64,000 nucleotides of DNA from NCBI GenBank assembly GCA_014529385.2, contig CM043963.1:79198412-79262411 (forward strand). The letters are read 5' to 3'. The DNA is from Adiantum capillus-veneris. Taxonomy: Eukaryota > Streptophyta > Polypodiopsida > Polypodiales > Pteridaceae. Below are positions 22,040-34,218 of the stretch, piece by piece. A model generated the notes under the pieces. The model made no database searches. It worked only from the letters and a program-made list of their open reading frames with translations, and had not been told where the DNA came from. Made by a program: the position numbers and the translations under genes. Position 1 is the stretch's first letter. Every line of letters begins with the position of its first letter.

Positions 22040-22053
22040 CACTAGGTTGGTAA
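22040..22053 (+). repeat. Left terminal inverted repeat of the TTAA element
   Basis: CACTAGGTTGGTAA; with the flanking TTTAA the inverted symmetry extends to 19 bp. Confidence 0.92.
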
Positions 22054-23346
22054 CCTAACAGGACATAAAAGTGTCCTTTCAGGGTTTTGAAAAAAACCTC
22101 CAAAACCATAGTAGATCCACTCATTTTGTAAAATCCTTTCATGAGGTTATAGTTCAAGGCCTATTACACATGGGAAAAATAAGAAACTTGTAAATTTTCT
22201 CATCTTTTGGTCACACCAAGCCTCCAAAGTTGATGGACCAGTGCATTTTCATCAAAACAGTCATTTCTTACGTTTTGTTGTATAAAAATAAGATTAGGGA
22301 TTTTTGTAGGACTTGATATAAATTCCCTAGTTAACTTCAATGGGTTGGTGATCAGAACATATGATTGCTTCTCACTCACTATTTTTTGTTTTTCCAAAAT
22401 AAATAGGTACAAAAAAGTTGAATTTTTACCATTCTGCAAACCTATCATCAAAGTTTCTATAGCCACGCTCAATACAAATAATATATGCATGTTTTCTTAG
22501 TTCCCTATTGTCCTTTATGTTCATAAGGAGCCATGGAGCATGTCAAAAGAATAATAAATCTCTTACCAAGGGGAATCTTGGGGACAAAGATGAAGTGCTA
22601 AATACAGCAAACATGAAAAAACTGGGTTCAACACTATGAGTTGTAGAATCCCATAGAAACTATTCAATATCTAGCCAAATTTGATCCTTATGATTAGATA
22701 TGGTTACTACCTACAAAATGCATGTAGTTGTCATAAGAAACTAACAATATTGAAAAAGCTATACTTGATATATTAGAATGTTTCGTTTTCTTCTATAATT
22801 GAAAAAATCAACCATCATTGTGTAATATGAAAAATAGGGTATTAGGTGCCCCAAAACTTAAGGAATATTAGCTTTATGTTACAATATACGACATAGAAAA
22901 TCAAAAATGCATTTGGATATCATGAAATCTACCAAAAAAATCATAGAAGTGCTAAAATTGGCTAAAAAACAGGATTTGACCATTTTTGTAATTTGGTCAT
23001 AACTTACAACTTTTATATTTATTTCTCCCTAGAAGCATCAGGACATGTTGAGGACTACTAAAGATAGTTCTCTAGCATTATAGACCTCACAAACATGAAT
23101 TCTAGAGTGGTATAGTTGCAAAAAGTTGAAAAAAGGCAAAAACAGGACTCGTTTTTTCACACAGTTTAGGTTGTGAAATGTTGTGCAAGGACAAGGTTAA
23201 AGATGGAATTGATATTCCAAAAAAATATCGAGTTTTTTTCAACTCATGAGACAAATTTCTAGATAGATAGCACCTCAAAATCCATTTTGAAACTCTTGAC
23301 ATAATTCAAGGAAAATGGTCACTTAACAGGACATAAAAGTGTCCCA

Positions 23347-23360
23347 TTACCAACCTAGTG
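23347..23360 (-). repeat. Right terminal inverted repeat of the TTAA element
   Basis: TTACCAACCTAGTG is the exact reverse complement of the left end. Confidence 0.92.
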
Positions 23361-24091
23361 TTAAAAGGTGGAGATTTCAAGTTCCTTTTTCTTATAGCAA
23401 GGAGGAATGGAAAGCTAGTCTTTCAAGACCAAAGAATAAAGCTTTAGAGAAAAATGCCATGTGTACAAAAAAGAAAAAGGCAATTTATGCCCAAACAACC
23501 AGAATTTACCAGCATTGCACCAGCATGCAAGGAGTCAGGCAGTATTGGGTACAAACACTCAACTACAAGGTAATCCCAAGCAGTTATGGATTCCCAAGCA
23601 GATGAACAAAGTGCAACAACAAAGTAGAAGTTGGAAAAAGCAAAGTCTCCAAAAATTGCAACAGCTTCAAGGAAACCAAGTTCAGTGCAAGAGTTGATTT
23701 GGAGACCAAAGAAATTGCAAGATAAGAAACCAACCAAGGGAGTAATTCAAAAATGTATGCCAAAAATTAACCAAGTCCAAACCAAGCTAGTTGAAGAAAA
23801 GGCAGCAGTGCTAGCTCCAAAATAGGTCTACAAAACAATCAAGGAAAGAGCGTATTTGTTGCAATATCTATTATTCAAAAGAACAAACTCTTTGCAAACC
23901 TCTACAGCAAAAACGCTTGAGTTTTATGCTCAAGACCCCTTTCTTGCACAGCATTGTGTTTTAAACTGCATTGATCTCCAAAGCATGGTAGAGCCAAATT
24001 GTTCTATTCACAGACACAAAGTTTCAACCCATGCACAATCAACACATAAGACACAATCAATTTGGAGTGTTCCAAGTAGGAAGGGGGGAAG
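23361..24091 (+). pseudogene. Protease-like ORF, 3' part, with Q/K-rich C-terminal region
   Basis: From the 3' TTAA the frame continues the upstream ORF as KRWRFQVPFSYSKEEWKASL. The following sequence is rich in Gln, Lys and Pro and contains two related motifs, KQLWIPKQ (about 23577-23600) and QELIWRPKK (about 23689-23715), in different frames, so indels have broken it. It ends close to the polypurine tract at 24078. No known domain is recognised in the C-terminal part. Confidence 0.5.
24078..24091 (+). other. Polypurine tract of the outer Gypsy element
   Basis: GGAAGGGGGGAAG immediately precedes TGAAC at 24092, where a 3' LTR would begin. Confidence 0.6.
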
Positions 24092-25440
24092 TGAACTTAA
24101 AGCGGATCTTACTACTATATGATAGCATATAAAAGGCCAATGTTTGAGTATAGAACCAGAAAGTGCTTATGTATGTGCGTGGATTTCTTGTTGAATCAAC
24201 TAATAATTCCCTTCTATCTAAAGAAAGGGGATACATGCCCATCTAATCCCCAACAATGCTTGTATATAGTGTAAATACTAGTCAAAAAAGACCAAAACCT
24301 ATGCCAATTTGCTTGATTTTGTTAATTTTTTTGTGATTTTGAAGTGAAGAAGGATAAAATTGCCAGAACATAAATAAGCAGTGCTTCTTGGTTGATCTAC
24401 TAATTATTGGCTTGTTAAATTGATTTATGATTGTAATTTTCTAATTTTTCTTAACTTCCAAAATAATAAATAGCCATAGCCTCTTATGGAAGAGTGGATC
24501 ATACCATGACGATCAGTATGAAAAGACAAACAACCATGTCAAATTTGGTTTGATTTGGAAAATGTTCACGGAAAGCCAAAATTAGGTCGTTAAAGCCTGA
24601 TTTTGCAAAATCTTCATCGATTGGGCTAACAAACTCCAAGTTGTATGAGTTTTGAAGCTAAAGTATATTTTAGGACTTATTGGGACTAACTGGGGAGTTT
24701 GAGTGAAAGTGTTCAAAAAAGACGGGGTATAGATATCTAATTAGGTGGCCTAGAATAGCCTCATTTCTACTTGGACATTCTAGAAGAGAGCTCCAGAGAG
24801 CCAGTTGTCAACAATTTTTTACCTTTCTACTTCAGTATACAGCACACAACTTCACACCAAATATGAGGGTAAGTTCCTAACCTTGTTTAGAACCTTTTAG
24901 AACTTGGGAATGAGGGTTAGACTACTTTATAAAACCCTAGCAAGCTGTAGCAATCTAGGAATTGTTAGGGACAAAAGTGACCATAGTGACTAGCCAAAGT
25001 GTCCAATTATGACCAAAATTAAACCATAGCAACCGGCCCCAAGGCTATTAGAACACCCATCTACCCTATACAAAATAATCTAGGTTTTTGAAAGTTGTCC
25101 AAATTGGAAACTAACTTCACGAGAAGGTAGACCATAGTGTCCTTAGACAGTGTACCATGAAGAAATTGGCCAAATGACCAAATAAATGCCATTTCTAGCA
25201 AGAATTGGTCCTAGAAATCACAAAGCGTCATTTTTGACATATGACATCATACGAACACCAATGCGGCTCAAAATCAACACCAAGGCTTACAACTATGTAT
25301 CAAACAAGTCTACAAGTCCGGGACCACCAAGATCTTCACCAAATCAAGTTTGTGGTAGCGCAAGCGACTTTCAAAGTGGTGAAAGAGCCAAAGTTAGCCA
25401 TCAAAGACAAAATGTAGCACCAAAGTAACCTGAGGGAGCA
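24092..25440 (+). repeat. Candidate 3' LTR of the outer Gypsy element
   Basis: Starts with TG after a purine run and contains no coding frame; a GGTATAGATATC segment near 24725 could be the TATA region. No second copy lies in the window, so the far end and identity cannot be proved. The short frame 25186-25428 lies across the presumed end and is unrecognised. Confidence 0.4.
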
Positions 25441-25489
25441 ATAGGGTGTAGGGAGTATAATGTCATCATGCAATCTTCAACTTGTGCAA

Positions 25490-28080
25490 TAGCTACAAAA
25501 GTTGACAGTGCGGTGTGGCACTACCGGCTTGGGCATATGAGTGCCAAAGGAATGCAAATCCTTCAATGAAAGAAGCTTCTACTAGGTTTGAAAGAAGTGG
25601 ACTTAGAGTTTTGTGAAAATTGTGTTTATGAAAAATAAAAGAGGGTAAAATTTCAAAAGCAGAAAATGAAAAAAAAATAAAAAACTTGAATTGGTTCATT
25701 CTGATGTTTGGGGTCCTGTAAATACACTAGCCCTTGGTGGCTCATTGTGCTATGTAACATTCATAGACGACGCAACTAGAAAAACATGGGTTTATGCCAT
25801 GAAGAATAAATCCGATGTGTTTTCCATATTTCAAAGGTGGAAAGCTTTTGTGGAGAATGAAGTAGGTACCGAGGTTAAATGTCTCAGATCCGACAATGGA
25901 GGCAAATATTTCAGCCAAGATTTTGAAAGCTTTTGTGCTAGCAATGGTATTTGGAGGCAAAGGACAACCCCAAGGACACCTCAAAAAAAATGGAATTCCC
26001 AAAAGGAGGAATAGAACAATTATGGAGAGAGCATGAAGCATACGGCTATATAGATGCTTAATGATTGAGCTTTGGGCAGGAGCAGTAAGTACGACTGTGT
26101 ACTTGATCAATCGGTCACCCTCAATGGCATTGGATGGGGGAGTTCCAGAGGAGGCATGGACAGGTAAACCAGTGAATTATTCATTTCTCAAATTGTTTGG
26201 ATGTGAGGCTTTCATGCACATAGATAGAAGCCTAAGGTCAAAGCTAGATGCAAAGTCCAAAAAGTGTTTCTTCATTGGCTATGGAGAAGGTGACTTTGGA
26301 TATCGCCTATGGAATCCTGAAGATGGTAAAATCTTTAGGAGTAGGGATGTAATTTTCAAGGAACAAAATATGTACAAAGACTACTTGGAAAGAAAACTAA
26401 CAAAAGAAACAGGTGGTGGGTACATGGAGCTTGAGGACGGTGAAGACTCAAGGAGTGCAAATGGTGACAATGTGCAACAACATTAACCAAATGAAGAGCC
26501 TTAGTCTATTCCCCAAAGATCTACAAGAGCAAGCAGACCTCCATAAAGGTTCATTCCTTCCTTCAACCATCTCTTGGTCTCAAATTTTGGAGAGCCAAAA
26601 TCATACGATGAAGCTACGCAACATGAATCCAAAGAAGAATGGTTGAAAAGCATGCAAGTGGAGATGGACTCATTACATCGCAACCAAACATGGGAGTTGG
26701 TTGAGTTGCCTAAAGGTAAGTGGGCACTACAAAACAAATGTGTGTATAAGCTAAAGGAAGAAGAAGGAAAGAAAAGGTACAAGTCAAGGATTGTGGTAAA
26801 AGGGTTTTCTCAAAAGAAAGATAATGACTTCAATGAAATATTTTCTCCTATTGTAAAAATGTACTCAATTAGGCTTGTCTTAAGCCTTGTGGTTGTTTAT
26901 GATTAAAATATTGAGCAAATGGATGTAAATACGGCATTCCCTCATGGTGACTTAGAGGAGGAAATTTACATGCTTCAACCAAAGGGTATAAAGTAAAAGG
27001 TAAGGAGAAAATGGTTTGCAGATTAAAGAAAAGCTTGTATGGTTTAAAGCAAGCATCAAGACATTGGTACTTGAAGTTCAATCGATGGATGTTGGATTCA
27101 CAATATGCAACTCAGATCACTGCATATACACAAATAATTTGGGAGATGGGAAGTTCTTCATCCTAATGTTGTATGTTGATGACATGCTGATTGCAAGTGC
27201 TAACATGCAGGAATCTTTTTTTATGAAAGATTTAGGTGCTACAAAGAGGATACTTGGTATGAAGATATTAAGAGACAGGACAAAGAAGACAATAAAGCTA
27301 TCTCAAAAGGATTACATCAAGAAGGTACTAGAAAGTTTTGCAATGCAAGATGCAAAATTGGTTTCTATACATTTGGCTGGTCACTTTAAACTAACTAAGG
27401 ATATGTGTCCAAAGACACAAGAGGAGATAGCCTATATGTCTAAAGTTCCATATGTTGCAGCGGTAGGTTCTCTAATGTATGCTATGGTCTGGACAAGGCC
27501 AGATATTGCACATGGAGTGGGAGTTGTGAGTAGGTTCATGGAAAACCCAAGTAAAGAGCACTGGCAAGCTGTGAAGTGGATACTTAGGTATCTAAAAGGG
27601 ACTACAACAAATGCTTTGTATTTTGGAGGACCTGATATTTTTCTGCAAGGGTATGCTGATGTAGATATGGCAGATGACAAAGATACTCAAAGGAGCACTA
27701 CTGGCTAAGTCTTCACAGTTGGAGGCACAGAAGTAAGCTTGACTTCAAAGCTGAAGAAAGTGGTCTCACTTTCTACCACGGAAGCAGAGTATGTAGCAAT
27801 GATAGGGGCAAGCAAAGAAATTATGTGGCTTCATAGATTATTAGAAGAGCTTGGATTCAAACAAGACAATAATGTCTTGTACAATGATATCCAAAGCGCT
27901 ATCCATCTGTGAAGAACTCATCCTTACACTCAAGGAAAAAGCGCATTGAGGTGAGAAATCACTTCATACACACTCTTTTGGAAGAGGGACAACTAAATCT
28001 AGGAAAGGTGCATACAAGTGAAATCCTACAGGCATGTTTAGAAAGGTGGTCAACAAGGAGAAGTTGAGCTTTTTCTCATC
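25490..28080 (+). pseudogene. Copia-2 pol pseudogene: integrase, RT, RNase H
   Basis: Pieces in order are KVDSAVWHYRLGHMSAKGMQ (25498), LVHSDVWGPVNT and the integrase core with RSDNGGKY (about 25690-26014), SPSMALDGGVPEEAW and the shell domain (26061-26486), RT start WELVELPKGK (26574-26906), LYVDDMLIAS and MKDLGATKRILGMKI (27016 on), and RNase H pieces YADVDMADDKDTQRSTTG, TEAEYVAM and KRIEVRNHFI (27650-27970). Each matches the Copia-2 polyprotein with substitutions. The 'QNG' integrase segment (QKKWNSQKEE) has lost its pattern. The gene cannot make a product. Confidence 0.92.
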
Positions 28081-28162
28081 TTCAATTGGCATTCAAGGAT
28101 AAGAAGCCAGGATAGAAAATAGTCATGGGTTTGGTTTGGAGATCATTCTCCAAGTGGGAGAG

Positions 28163-28925
<763 letters not shown>

Positions 28926-29414
28926 ATGACTTCAAACCAACGTCTGGATCATCTGAGATACCATAATATTTAAATTAGTTTAACTTCTTCACTAACATAT
29001 GGAGTAATGACTAAATAGGCATGCATGGTCTTTACATATTAAAAGATACCATGTTTAGTGCATGGTTTAGCTAGATGGATATAAACTGATGAGACTAACC
29101 TATTTCCATGAATACTGATAGGCTCATCCTTAATCGATTTTATTATTTTTACAGCAGTTCCCTCTCTTAGTTTAAGTTAGGGTGACATGGATAACAAGTA
29201 GAGTCACCCCAGTTACATGTTATGTTGTTTAAAAATGAATCCATTGATTATTTTCTTACTGTGGATGGAGGTAAGGGTGCTCTCTCTCTTGCTTTGCTAA
29301 AGGAAGGATGTGCTGTCATTTTTCCCTTTTCTCTAATAAGACCCCAAAGAAACGAAGATCTGGCCTACTCATTAGAAAAACGTATCTTCTAGTGTTAATG
29401 ACTAAATTGCTACC
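28926..29414 (+). repeat. Dispersed repeat R1, left half of an interrupted copy
   Basis: Shares long blocks (GGTCTTTACATRTTAAAAGA, AGTGCATGGTTTAGCTAGAT, GGATAACARSTAGAGTCACC, AATGACTAAATTG) in the same order with 49790-50190 and 52560-52960. The right half of this copy is at 48187, on the other side of the chromovirus. Confidence 0.88.
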
Positions 29415-29756
29415 AAAAGAATTGCAACAAGCCTCACAACCCACAGGTGGCATGTCTACCTTTGGTACACCAGCATCTCACGCATGGAGCTTCCTCGTTG
29501 TGGCCGATGTCCCTCGAAAGGATCCCTCCACGCACCAAGAAACAAGGATCTCGGCTCTCCAAGCTCAGATACAAGTCCTCATAGAGGAGAATGCAGCCCT
29601 CAAGCAACAGCTACACAAACTCAAGAGCTCGCAAGAAGCAGGGAGTCAAACCCTTTACTCTAGCCTAATTCTCATTGGTCCACCTCTATGGCCATCCAAT
29701 AGGATTTGAATGCACCTTGGGGGTAAATTGGGGTAGGAAGCTGACATGTATCCACT
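29415..29756 (+). other. Unassigned segment with a coiled-coil-like open frame
   Basis: The frame spanning 29308-29709 reads through R1 and then contains STHQETRISALQAQ and IEENAALKQQLHKLKSS, a heptad-like coiled coil. It is not found in other R1 copies, so it is foreign to R1. Similar coiled coils occur at gag N-termini of Gypsy elements and in host proteins; no firm identity. Confidence 0.35.
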
Positions 29757-30184
29757 ATTCCCTTTGTGTAAAGGGAGCTTGGAAGATTCTGTGTGTGCGT
29801 GTGTGTTTCTCTCTCTTCCCCTACAAGAAAGGTTCATCCTCTCCTATCTAGGGATGTGGGAAGACTTTTTGGTCTTCCCCATGACCATCCAATTCGCCCC
29901 ACACTTTGGCCATTGGACATTACCTTTGAATTTTGGAACCTTAGCATTTTGGAAGTCTGAATGGGATGAACCTTAGGGTCTTTGAAGCCCATTGATGCAC
30001 ATTGCTCTTTTGCAGATGGACCCCCCTTTGGATCCCTATTTTCCCTCCTTTGGATCCCTATTGTGATCGGTCTGCCAGCCTAACCAGTATTCTAGCTTTT
30101 TCTCCCCTGGTACTTCCCCATATTAAATGATTAGTTTAACATGACAAAATCATTTAGGAGAAATAGATATTAGTTATTATGACA
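29757..30184 (-). repeat. Truncated 3' LTR of the chromovirus (about 430 bp)
   Basis: Aligns with 47760-48186 from CCCTTTGTGTAAAGGGAGC to GTTATTATGACA with moderate divergence, including shortening of the GT run. The remaining ~1.06 kb of the LTR is missing on this side. Confidence 0.88.
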
Positions 30185-30540
30185 TTACCTCTCTCTTGAA
30201 ATCATAGTCGTCCTCGACTATGAGGTAGAGGAGATAAATCCTAGTCATTAGTCCTTTTTCTAGCAGGTAGAGGATCCCTATTTTACCCTACAACATCGTT
30301 CCAAAATGGATGACTAATCCATTTGGTTCTTGAGAGCCTAAGCTGCCACAAGCATGTTTGTGCATTAGTCCTATCAATCTTCCATAATAGAGTGACAAGC
30401 TCTATTTGGTGCTCGGGAGACGTCGTCTCCACAAACGTGATTCTAAGCATGCATACTCATTAACATGTGCGCACTATAAGAAAAAGAGAGTCTTATAAGA
30501 GAAAAACTTTGTTCATTTTAAACATTTTTACATTTGCTTA

Positions 30541-33500
30541 CTCTAGGGAAGCATTGCAAGCATTGACAAGGTTTAGGTTATCCTTTAATTGTATGCCTTG
30601 CATCCATCTATCATCTTCAAAAGGATAGTTCTTTAATTTAATAAGATATCATTTGATAATCTTACCACCTCTCAATACCTTGTCTTCATGTCAGAGAATG
30701 GACTCGGGTTGCAGCACCTCTTCTTGGTCCTGGATCTCCGGTGGGTCTTCAATAGTTGGTTCTTGAGGTGGCTCTCCTTTGTAAGGCTTTATTAGGCTCA
30801 CATGAAAAGCATTGTGTATGAGCCAATGATTGGGCAACTTGAGTTGGTAGGCCATTTCATTGATTGGTCTGAGAATTTGGAAGGGACCATAGTACCTTTT
30901 TGCTAACTTAGCATAGTACTTTTGGTGTCCCGTAGGATTCTTGCCCATCGTGTGCCTTAATCAAGCCTTGGGAAATGTAAGAAAGACCCAATCATTTTGT
31001 TTAAAGGCTTGAGCTCTTTTGTGCTTATCAGCAGCAACCTTTTGCCTTTGCTATGAGATAGAGATAGCATCCTTAATCTTTTGGAAATATTCTTCTAGGT
31101 CTCGGCTATACTCATCTGCAGCAAAGCAGAGATCTTCCCTTGTACCTTAAGTAGCAGGGGACTTTTAGATCTTCCCTCAATAACCTCAAAAGGTGTTTTT
31201 CCAATGGAGGTATTTATAGTGTTATTGTAGGCATACTACACTAACGGTAAGTACTTCTCCCATTGGGACCTTTTTCAACTTCCGTTATGTAGGCTTTTAG
31301 TAGATCAAGAATTGTTAGGTTAGCTATTTCACTTTGGCCATCCGTTTGAAGGGTGATAGGCTAAAGAGAAGTTTAGCTTTGTCCCTAAATTCTCAAAGAG
31401 ACCCTTCCAGAACTTACTGGTCATTCTAGGATCTCTATAGGACACTATGGACATTGGCGAGCCATGGTACTTGAAGATTTGTGATATGAACAGGGTTGCC
31501 CTTTGATGGTCTTTGATAGTCTTTTTGACAGGTATAAAATGAGTTTGTTTGATAAACCTGTCTACTATCATCCATATTCCCATATTTCCATGGATAGACT
31601 TAGGCAATCCAAAGATAAAATCCATGGATATGCTCTCCCATGGTGAATTAGAATTGGCAAAGGTTGAAGCACTCCAGGTTGCTTCCTCTATCAAATTTCG
31701 TCTTTTGGCATACCACACATTTAGAAACATACTCTTGTATGTTTGCTTTCATGGTAGGCCAATAAAAATATGTTTCTATCCCTTTTAGGGTAGACTGAAT
31801 CCCTCTATTCCCCGCATAACGAGAAGCATGAGATTCATATATTACTTTCTCAGGTAATGAGTTACAAACGCATAGTCTATTGCCATAGAGCAGATAACCA
31901 TCTTGTAACATGAATAATTCTTCTTTCTTCCCTAGTGCAAGGGCTGAAATCACATCTCTAAAATTGGGATCAATAGCGTAGTCATCTATCATAGAAGATA
32001 GATCATTGTGAGTTGTTATGGAAATTGCATTTACTCTTGGTTGTCTGTAGAGTGCATCAGCTACTTGATTATGCTTCACAGCAATGTGAGCAATATGAAA
32101 ATGAAATTGCGAAAGGAAATTTTCCCATCTCATTTGTTTGTCGGAGAGCTTGGTCTGCATTATGAAGTACTTAAGGCTTTGGTGATCCGTCCACAGAATG
32201 AAAGGAGTCCCCAATAAATAGTGCTTCCAGGAGTCTAAGGCATGTAGAACTGCGAGGAGTTCCTTTTCATATATGCCTAGAGCTTGCTCAATAGGGCCAA
32301 GCCTTCGACTTTCATAGGCTATGGCATGCCCTTCTTGGAGCAAAACAACTCCAAGGCAATCACCACAATCGTCACATTGGACCTCAAATGGCTTTGAGAG
32401 ATCCGGCAGTGTAAGCACAGGTTGAGAGATAAGCTTTTCTTTAAGCTTTTTGAAAGCATTTTTCTCCTTGGCAGACCATGTATACCTAACGTTTTTCTTT
32501 GTTAGGTCATGTAATGGTCCCGCAATTTGCGAGAACTTTTCTATGAAGCGTCTATAATATGCACACATACCTATAAAGCTTCTTAGTTCATGTAGATTCC
32601 TTGGATTACGCCATAATTTTATTACCTTTAGCTTTGATGGATCCATTTGGATGCCATCTTGAGAGATAATGTGACCTAAATACTGAATCTCTTGTAAGAA
32701 AAACTCACTTTTCTTTCGATTAATATAAAGTTTATTCTCTCGTAAAACTTGAAATATTACCTGGAGGTGTTGTTTGTGTTCGTCTAATGCATTAGAGTAG
32801 ATGATTATATCATCAACAGAGAACACTCCAGTAAAGGTTCGGTGAGGCCTAAATAGCTTCTCCATCAAGCGGTTAAATGTGGTTGGTGCATTGGTCAAGC
32901 CAAAAGGCATGATAATGTATTCATAAAGACCAAACGTAGTGCTAAATGTGGTCTTTACAATGTCTTGATCAACTATCCTTATTTGATGGTAGCCACTTTT
33001 TAGGTCAATCCTACTAAAGTAGGTCGACCCTTGTATCTTATCAAATAGGTCTTCTACCCGTGGAACGGGAAACCTATTCTTGATAGTGATCCTATTTAGT
33101 GCTCTATAGTCGACACACATACGATATATGCCATCTTTCTTTTGCACTAATAACACAAGTGAACAAAATGGAGATGAGCTAGGCCTAACCATGCCCTTCT
33201 CAACTAACTCATGCACTTGCTGCATAATCTCCTCTTGTTGAGCTTGGGAAACTCTATAAGGAGGTTTATTAGGCGGTGAACTTCCTGGAAGAAGTTCAAT
33301 TGCATGGTTTAGGAGATAATTCACGAGGGATGTCATCAATAAAAACATCTTGAAATCCCTCGAGAAAATTGGATAGCTCTAATTCCTTGTGATTGTTTAT
33401 ATTTTCTTTTGCTTAAGCATTAGGTTCAATTTGAGAATCTTTAACAAAAATCATGTACATGAAAATAGAGCTCTTTATTGACTTATTGAAAGCTTGCGTA

Positions 33501-33627
33501 ATACAATGGGCATGGTGTTACCCAACTCCTTAGCATCTATGTACATATCTTTTTCCCTGAACCTAAAGTAGATTTGCCTTTCAGGGAATTTAACATTGGC
33601 AGCCATGAAATCAAACCATGGTCCCCC
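30541..33627 (-). pseudogene. Chromovirus pol: RT, RNase H, integrase, chromodomain-like tail
   Basis: The 566-codon open frame 33348-31648 contains RT motifs VDYRALNRITIKNRFPVP, SRIDLKSGYHQIRI, PFGLTNAPTTFNRLM and VDDIIIYS. RNase H follows (FEVQCDDCGDCLG; SLKYFIMQTKLSDKQMRW), then the integrase zinc region, where the second His reads Asn (AGNRGIQ) and CVVCQ is kept. The core (31730-31320) keeps MDFIFGLP and SYRDPRMTSKFW; a one-base shift near 31340 breaks the frame at the catalytic Glu segment. The C-terminus (30948-30691) reads [10 protein letters not shown] and [14 protein letters not shown] chromodomain-like run (EDKVLRGGK, YLIKLKNYPFEDDRWM) follows across two TGA stops. The chromodomain targets integration to chromatin in chromoviruses. 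30185-30540 is spacer with a weak purine tract. Confidence 0.92.
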
Positions 33628-33856
33628 TGTTACCATATACATGTGGTAGTGATGTGTGTGAACACACTAGGACCGCCGGGGCATTTTTTCCCTCTTTAGG
33701 AGGTTTTTTCCCCCGTGCATTGTATATATGTCCATCACTCTAGGGCTATCTATCTTTCAATTGCACACTAAGTAACACACTCTCTATTGTGTGCCTTGAG
33801 CTTCCTTTGTCTTCTCCAAGTTATGTGTGTGTTTCTCTGCAACCCTAATTCCAACA
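33628..33856 (+). repeat. 5' LTR of Copia-1B (229 bp)
   Basis: TGTTACC...CCAACA; near-identical to the copy A LTRs. Confidence 0.95.
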
Positions 33857-33858
33857 AT

Positions 33859-33870
33859 TGGTATCAGAGC
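33859..33870 (+). other. Primer-binding site of Copia-1B
   Basis: TGGTATCAGAGC, initiator Met-tRNA type, two bases after the LTR. Confidence 0.95.
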
Positions 33871-34218
33871 AGGTCACGTCCTCTCGGGCTTAGTCGCCAG
33901 CTGCTCCAGCACACGCCTACTCACTTTCTCCGATTTTAGTGAGCTTTGGCGAGCGTTCGCAGGTCGACATATATTTTGGGTGAGCTCAAAGAGCGCGGTC
34001 TGCTCAGAATTTTGATTTGGGCTCATTTCGGCCTCCGTTTCCACTACAGGCAGTACTGCACAGGTTGTTTTGTCATTTTGTGCAGAATTTCTGTCGGTGC
34101 CATTTTCTGCATAATAGGTGACTTATAGTCTTCTACGGTTTGTGCTATATAGCACAGGTTGTTCCCGCTCCGTTTCTCCTATTTTCGGGCAGTTTTCACA
34201 TCAGGTGCAGCATTTACC

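Larger units (their letters stand above)
22040..23360. mobile_element. 1.32-kb non-autonomous inverted-repeat element, CACTA ends, TTAA target duplication
   Basis: Perfect 14-bp terminal inverted repeats CACTAGGTTGGTAA lie at 22040-22053 and 23347-23360, flanked by TTAA on both sides (22036-22039, 23361-23364). Just inside each end is the same hairpin-forming word GGACATAAAAGTGTCC (22061-22076 and 23329-23344). The interior is AT-rich with no transposase. Deleting 22040-23360 plus one TTAA joins the flanking protease-like frame in register, strong evidence that this is an insertion with a 4-bp duplication. CACTA ends suggest En/Spm (normally 3-bp duplications); TTAA suggests piggyBac-like targeting. 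Superfamily therefore unresolved. Confidence 0.88.

Noticed and set aside
22040-23360. Clear assignment to En/Spm CACTA transposons
   Set aside because: The 4-bp TTAA duplication contradicts the usual 3-bp duplication, so the superfamily was left open.
24092-25440. Firm 3' LTR of the outer Gypsy
   Set aside because: No partner LTR is in the window; kept only as a candidate.
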